A stretch of DNA of 64,000 bases, from contig NZ_CP034683.1 in the NCBI RefSeq assembly GCF_003990335.1, positions 2,246,501-2,310,500 of the forward strand. Reading direction: 5' to 3'. Below, piece by piece: positions 60,825 through 64,000 of the stretch. This DNA is from Rheinheimera mangrovi. Lineage in GTDB: Bacteria; Pseudomonadota; Gammaproteobacteria; Enterobacterales; Alteromonadaceae. The translations under genes and the position numbers were made by a program. Each line of letters begins with the position of its first letter. Position 1 is the stretch's first letter. Below the pieces are notes generated by a model. It did not search any database and was not told the origin of the DNA. It saw nothing but the letters and a program-made list of their open reading frames with translations.

Positions 60825-62207
60825 ATGAAACTACCTATGTCGGTTCTGCTCATTTCAGTGTATTTCCAGCTCAGTTGCACACCCCTAAACTCTGGTGCTG
60901 CTTTTGATTCAAATTTGACCCCAAACAACCTCGCGCCACAACTGCAGATCAGTCCGGATAGTCGTCATTTACAATCTTCAACTCATCAGCCTTTTTTTTG
61001 GTTGGCCGATACCGCATGGGAAATGTTGCATCGACTCGATTACCAACAAACCGACAGCTACTTAACTATAAGACGCGATCAGGGGTTCACCGTAATACAA
61101 ACCGTTATACTCGCCGAGCAGGACGGCTTGCGTATTCCCAATGCTAATGGAGATCTACCTCTTCATGACCTTGACCCAACGCGCCCCAATGCAGCCTTTT
61201 TTAATCACGTCGATCGCGTCATTAAACGTGCCAATGAATTGGGACTGGTCGTAGCACTACTGCCAAGCTGGGGCGATAAATTTAATAAGAAATGGGGTAC
61301 AGGCCCGGAGATTTTCAACGCCGAAAATGCCCGAGCGTTCGGAAAGTTTCTGGGGCAGCGCTATGCCAGGGCTTCTATTGTCTGGGTACTGGGAGGAGAC
61401 CGTATACCAGAGGAGCCGGAAGACTTTGTCATAATCAATGCCATGGCCGCCGGGCTTCAGGAAGGTGATGGTGGACGCCACCTAATCAGCTATCACCCGC
61501 AAGGGCGCCACTCCTCAGCAAACTTTTTCCACGATACGCCTTGGCTTAGCTTTAATATGCACCAAAGCGGCCATGGCGAAGCTGATTACGGTAATTATAA
61601 CGACACGCTTAAAGACACTAACCGTATTCCGACCAAGCCAGCACTGGATGCTGAACCACCTTATGAAGATATTCCTATAGGATTTAAATCCGAAAATGGC
61701 AGATTTGGAGCCTTTGAGGTTCGCCGCGCTGCTTACTGGTCAATCTTGGCAGGCGCACTTGGCCATTCCTATGGCCACCACAGTATTTGGCAAATGTGGG
61801 AGCCCGGTTTGCACGGCATACTTGAACCCCAGACCGCTTGGCAGCAAGCATTGTATTTCCCTGGCGCATATCAAATGGGTTATATGAAAGCTTTATTTAC
61901 CAGCCTACCCTGGACTATGCTACGCTCGGCACAATCGCTGCTGATTGAGGGACCACAACAGGGGCCAGAAGCCATCCGCATGGCTGCGACTGCCGACGGA
62001 CGTCTGGTCGTAGTTTATTCCCCATTCGGCGCAAGGTTCTCTATCAACCTTTCTGCCTTGCCTAATGCCGGCTACTGGTTTAATCCTCGTGATGCGACGC
62101 AGCTCCCTCTTTCAACCCTACCTCGATCCACAGGACTCGCCCAATTTGACCCGCCTGGGCACAGAGCACGAGGTAATGATTGGGTTCTTATTCTCAAGAA
62201 GCATTAA
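60825..62207 (+). CDS. DUF4038 glycoside hydrolase (apiosidase/GH140-like), lipoprotein
   Basis: A 460-residue putative glycosidase. A signal peptide ends at LSC (FQLSC), a possible lipoprotein site. A TIM barrel of the apiosidase-like DUF4038 type follows (about 45-355), with the opening FFWLADTAWEMLHRLDYQQTDSYLTIRRDQGFTVIQTV, SIVWVLGGDRIPE and LDAEPPYEDIP, where acidic residues are likely catalytic. A C-terminal beta domain (about 370-460, collagen-binding-like) ends the protein. Substrate unknown; characterised relatives remove apiose from rhamnogalacturonan II. SD GAGGGAT precedes the ATG. Confidence 0.85.
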   Translation: MKLPMSVLLISVYFQLSCTPLNSGAAFDSNLTPNNLAPQLQISPDSRHLQSSTHQPFFWLADTAWEMLHRLDYQQTDSYLTIRRDQGFTVIQTVILAEQDGLRIPNANGDLPLHDLDPTRPNAAFFNHVDRVIKRANELGLVVALLPSWGDKFNKKWGTGPEIFNAENARAFGKFLGQRYARASIVWVLGGDRIPEEPEDFVIINAMAAGLQEGDGGRHLISYHPQGRHSSANFFHDTPWLSFNMHQSGHGEADYGNYNDTLKDTNRIPTKPALDAEPPYEDIPIGFKSENGRFGAFEVRRAAYWSILAGALGHSYGHHSIWQMWEPGLHGILEPQTAWQQALYFPGAYQMGYMKALFTSLPWTMLRSAQSLLIEGPQQGPEAIRMAATADGRLVVVYSPFGARFSINLSALPNAGYWFNPRDATQLPLSTLPRSTGLAQFDPPGHRARGNDWVLILKKH

Positions 62208-62326
62208 GAGCTCTGCCTGTCGTGATCAAAGGGCTTTTTGGTAACTCCTGTTGGTAAGTTGTATGGTATACATGGGCCAATAGATACGTACTGAAGCAGA
62301 TTGTCGATGTACTAATCTCATAAAAA

Positions 62327-62346
62327 AACCCGACCAAAGTCGGGTT
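62327..62346 (-). terminator. Terminator of eda
   Basis: AACCCGAC / GTCGGGTT with a four-base loop and a T-run on the minus strand, about 32 bases past the eda stop. Confidence 0.88.
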
Positions 62347-62377
62347 CTTCTTATCAATCTATGCCTAACAAAAGGTA

Positions 62378-63034
62378 TTACTTCTGTACTGTTTTTGCTT
62401 CTTCTACTGCGGCTAAACAGAGCTCAGTGATTTTATGCCATTCTTTGTTTTTAATAGCATCGTCCGGCACTATCCAGCTACCACCTACGCAACGTACGTT
62501 TGGTAAGGCCAGGTATTCTTTGAAGTTTTTCTCGTTAATGCCGCCTGTTGGGCAAAAACGTATGTCAGAGAATGGGCCGTGAATAGATTTTAAGGTTTTT
62601 ACGCCACCAGCAGCTTCAGCCGGGAAAAACTTAAAGTGGGTGTACCCTACTGCTGTGCCTTCCATCAGCTCAGAAATACTGGCGATACCTGGGATCAATG
62701 GGATCACGCTGTCTTTACCCGCTTGCAGCAGTTCACGGGTCGAACCCGGGCTGATGGCAAAGCGCGCACCAGCTGCTATCACATCGTCCAGCTGTTTGGC
62801 TGTAGTGACAGTGCCAGCACCTACTATGGCGTCAGGCACTTCAGTGGCTAATAAACGTATTGCATCCAGAGCCACAGGAGTACGTAAAGTCACTTCCAGT
62901 ACTTTAATGCCGCCTGCCACTAAAGCTTTCGCCATAGGAACAGCGTCTGCTAAATCTTTGATCACAATGACGGGCACCACAGGGCCTTGTGCGAACAAAA
63001 CGTCAGGTTGTAGTTGCCAATTTTCAAATGCCAT
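62378..63034 (-). CDS. eda: KDPG aldolase (2-dehydro-3-deoxyphosphogluconate aldolase)
   Basis: A 218-residue Entner-Doudoroff aldolase, splitting KDPG to pyruvate and glyceraldehyde-3-phosphate. The catalytic Glu is in LEVTLRTP, the Schiff-base lysine in [14 protein letters not shown], and the phosphate site in CPTGGI. It starts four bases after the glk stop, so glk-eda is an operon for glucose use. Confidence 0.96.
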   Translation of the reverse strand: MAFENWQLQPDVLFAQGPVVPVIVIKDLADAVPMAKALVAGGIKVLEVTLRTPVALDAIRLLATEVPDAIVGAGTVTTAKQLDDVIAAGARFAISPGSTRELLQAGKDSVIPLIPGIASISELMEGTAVGYTHFKFFPAEAAGGVKTLKSIHGPFSDIRFCPTGGINEKNFKEYLALPNVRCVGGSWIVPDDAIKNKEWHKITELCLAAVEEAKTVQK

Positions 63035-63038
63035 AGTG

Positions 63039-64000
63039 TTAACTCGCCATATGTTGTTTTAAGTAGACTGCACAGCCAGTTAAACCTGGTTGCTCCGCAG
63101 TGACGACAAAAGTTGCAATACGGCGGTTGAAGTCTTTAAACCGGCCTTTTGCTTCAAATCGGGTTCTGAATTCGCTTTGATTCATCAGCCCCAGTAATTT
63201 TGGCGTAATACCACCAGCGACAAAGACGCCGCCGAAGGTGCTCAACGTTAGGGCTAAATCCCCTGCCAAACCGCCTAAACTGGCAAAAAACTGCTCAATA
63301 ACGGCTTTGCATAAAACACAGCTGCCATCTAGAGCTTTGCCTGCAATCTGGGCTGCGTTTAATGGCTCAACCACTTTGTTGTTAAACGCAGCAATAGCCA
63401 GATACAAATCTTCCAGACCAGGGCCAGATAACAAACGCTCCGGGCTGACATGACCATATTTATTGGCCAGGAATTTATGAATAAACCATTCCTGTTCGGT
63501 TTGAGCGGTAAAGTCGACATGACCGCCCTCGCCTGGTAATGGCAAATAACCTAAAGCAGTAGGAATTAAATGTGCCACGCCTAAACCTGTACCAGCGCCT
63601 AACACCGCCATAGGTTTAAATTGATCGGCATGGCCTTCACCAATTTGCACCAGTTCAGTTTGTTTTAGCGCCGGTAGGCTCATGGCCACAGCGGTAAAAT
63701 CGTTCAGTACGATAAACTCGGCCAAATCCAAATCAGCTTTCATTTGGCTTACAGAAAACTGCCAGCGGAAATTGGTCATTTTGACAAAGTCTCCTGTCAC
63801 AGGACAGGCAATGGCCAAAGCCACATGTCGAATTGCTGTTAAACCTTGCTCAGCACGGTAGAACTGCAAAGCGTCAGCCAAGGTATCAAAGTCTGCGCAC
63901 GGATAAACCGCTACTTTGTCTAAATGCAGGCTGTCTAAATCAACACGACTAAAACGTGCGTTAGTGCCGCCAATATCAGCAACAATAGCGAACTGAATAT
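63039..64000 (-). CDS. glk: Glucokinase, N-terminus outside window
   Basis: A ROK-independent glucokinase of the Glk (E. coli) type. The frame stays open to the window edge and includes the ATP-binding [18 protein letters not shown], so only a few N-terminal residues are missing. [28 protein letters not shown] and [10 protein letters not shown] are the glucose and ATP motifs. An internal start near 63881 should not be used. Paired with eda four bases downstream. Confidence 0.95.
   Translation of the reverse strand, partial: IQFAIVADIGGTNARFSRVDLDSLHLDKVAVYPCADFDTLADALQFYRAEQGLTAIRHVALAIACPVTGDFVKMTNFRWQFSVSQMKADLDLAEFIVLNDFTAVAMSLPALKQTELVQIGEGHADQFKPMAVLGAGTGLGVAHLIPTALGYLPLPGEGGHVDFTAQTEQEWFIHKFLANKYGHVSPERLLSGPGLEDLYLAIAAFNNKVVEPLNAAQIAGKALDGSCVLCKAVIEQFFASLGGLAGDLALTLSTFGGVFVAGGITPKLLGLMNQSEFRTRFEAKGRFKDFNRRIATFVVTAEQPGLTGCAVYLKQHMAS

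Noticed and set aside
60611..60907. 98-codon plus-strand frame before the DUF4038 gene
   Set aside because: It overlaps the glycosidase start and signal peptide in another phase and has no SD.

Overview
The window is a chromosomal segment of a gammaproteobacterium. Gene order and protein sequences point to an Alteromonadales/Chromatiales-type marine or freshwater bacterium; a Rheinheimera-like genome would fit, with Shewanella-like neighbours, but the genus is inference. Most of it is dense housekeeping sequence in orders known from enterics and Shewanella: rlmKL-glutaredoxin-uup-DUF3466-rmf, cybB-yceI, nrdA-nrdB-yfaE, ubiG-gph divergent from gyrA, serC-aroA-cmk-rpsA-ihfB-lapA-lapB-pyrF, and an arginine-catabolic astC/argD-astA-astD set. 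No rRNA, tRNA, CRISPR array or prophage was seen.

Layout. 1-7.2 kb: rRNA methylation, ABC-F and ribosome hibernation genes, interrupted by an IS3-family element (5625-6823, 4-bp target duplication). 7.3-12.1 kb: a histidine-rich TonB-dependent receptor (probably zinc) with a candidate Zur palindrome, a LysE-type exporter, a YaeQ protein and TrhO. 12.2-17.5 kb: cytochrome b561/YceI and the class Ia ribonucleotide reductase operon with two NrdR-box-like sites exactly 31 bp apart. 17.5-31.1 kb: ubiG/gph, gyrA, serC to pyrF, and a NhaP2-type antiporter. 31.1-41 kb: small unknown proteins, malic enzyme, an AsnC-family regulator divergent from the ast genes, a DUF1338 protein next to astD, an alpha/beta hydrolase and a persulfide-dioxygenase-like metallo-hydrolase. 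41-46.8 kb: a chemoreceptor, an IS1182-family element inserted in the receptor gene's terminator hairpin, htpX and dps. 46.8-48.5 kb: two broken genes side by side, a tyrS copy with a large internal deletion and a frameshifted LuxR regulator. 48.5-55.7 kb: ybiT, an EamA exporter divergent from a MocR-type regulator, and a two-gene unit pairing a CoA-transferase/GNAT fusion with a histone-deacetylase-like enzyme. 55.7-59.4 kb: dispersed GC-rich repeats, then trkH with a truncated KdpD-like kinase and a KdpE-like regulator. 59.4-64 kb: small secreted and membrane proteins, an apiosidase-like (DUF4038) glycosidase and the eda-glk pair, with glk running off the window.

Main points for a second look: the acyltransferase/deacetylase pair, the terminator-targeting IS1182 insertion with its duplicated hairpin, the deleted tyrS copy, the K+ uptake gene tied to a two-component system, the candidate Zur, NrdR and AsnC-family sites, and a small membrane protein whose N-terminus mimics ATP synthase subunit b.
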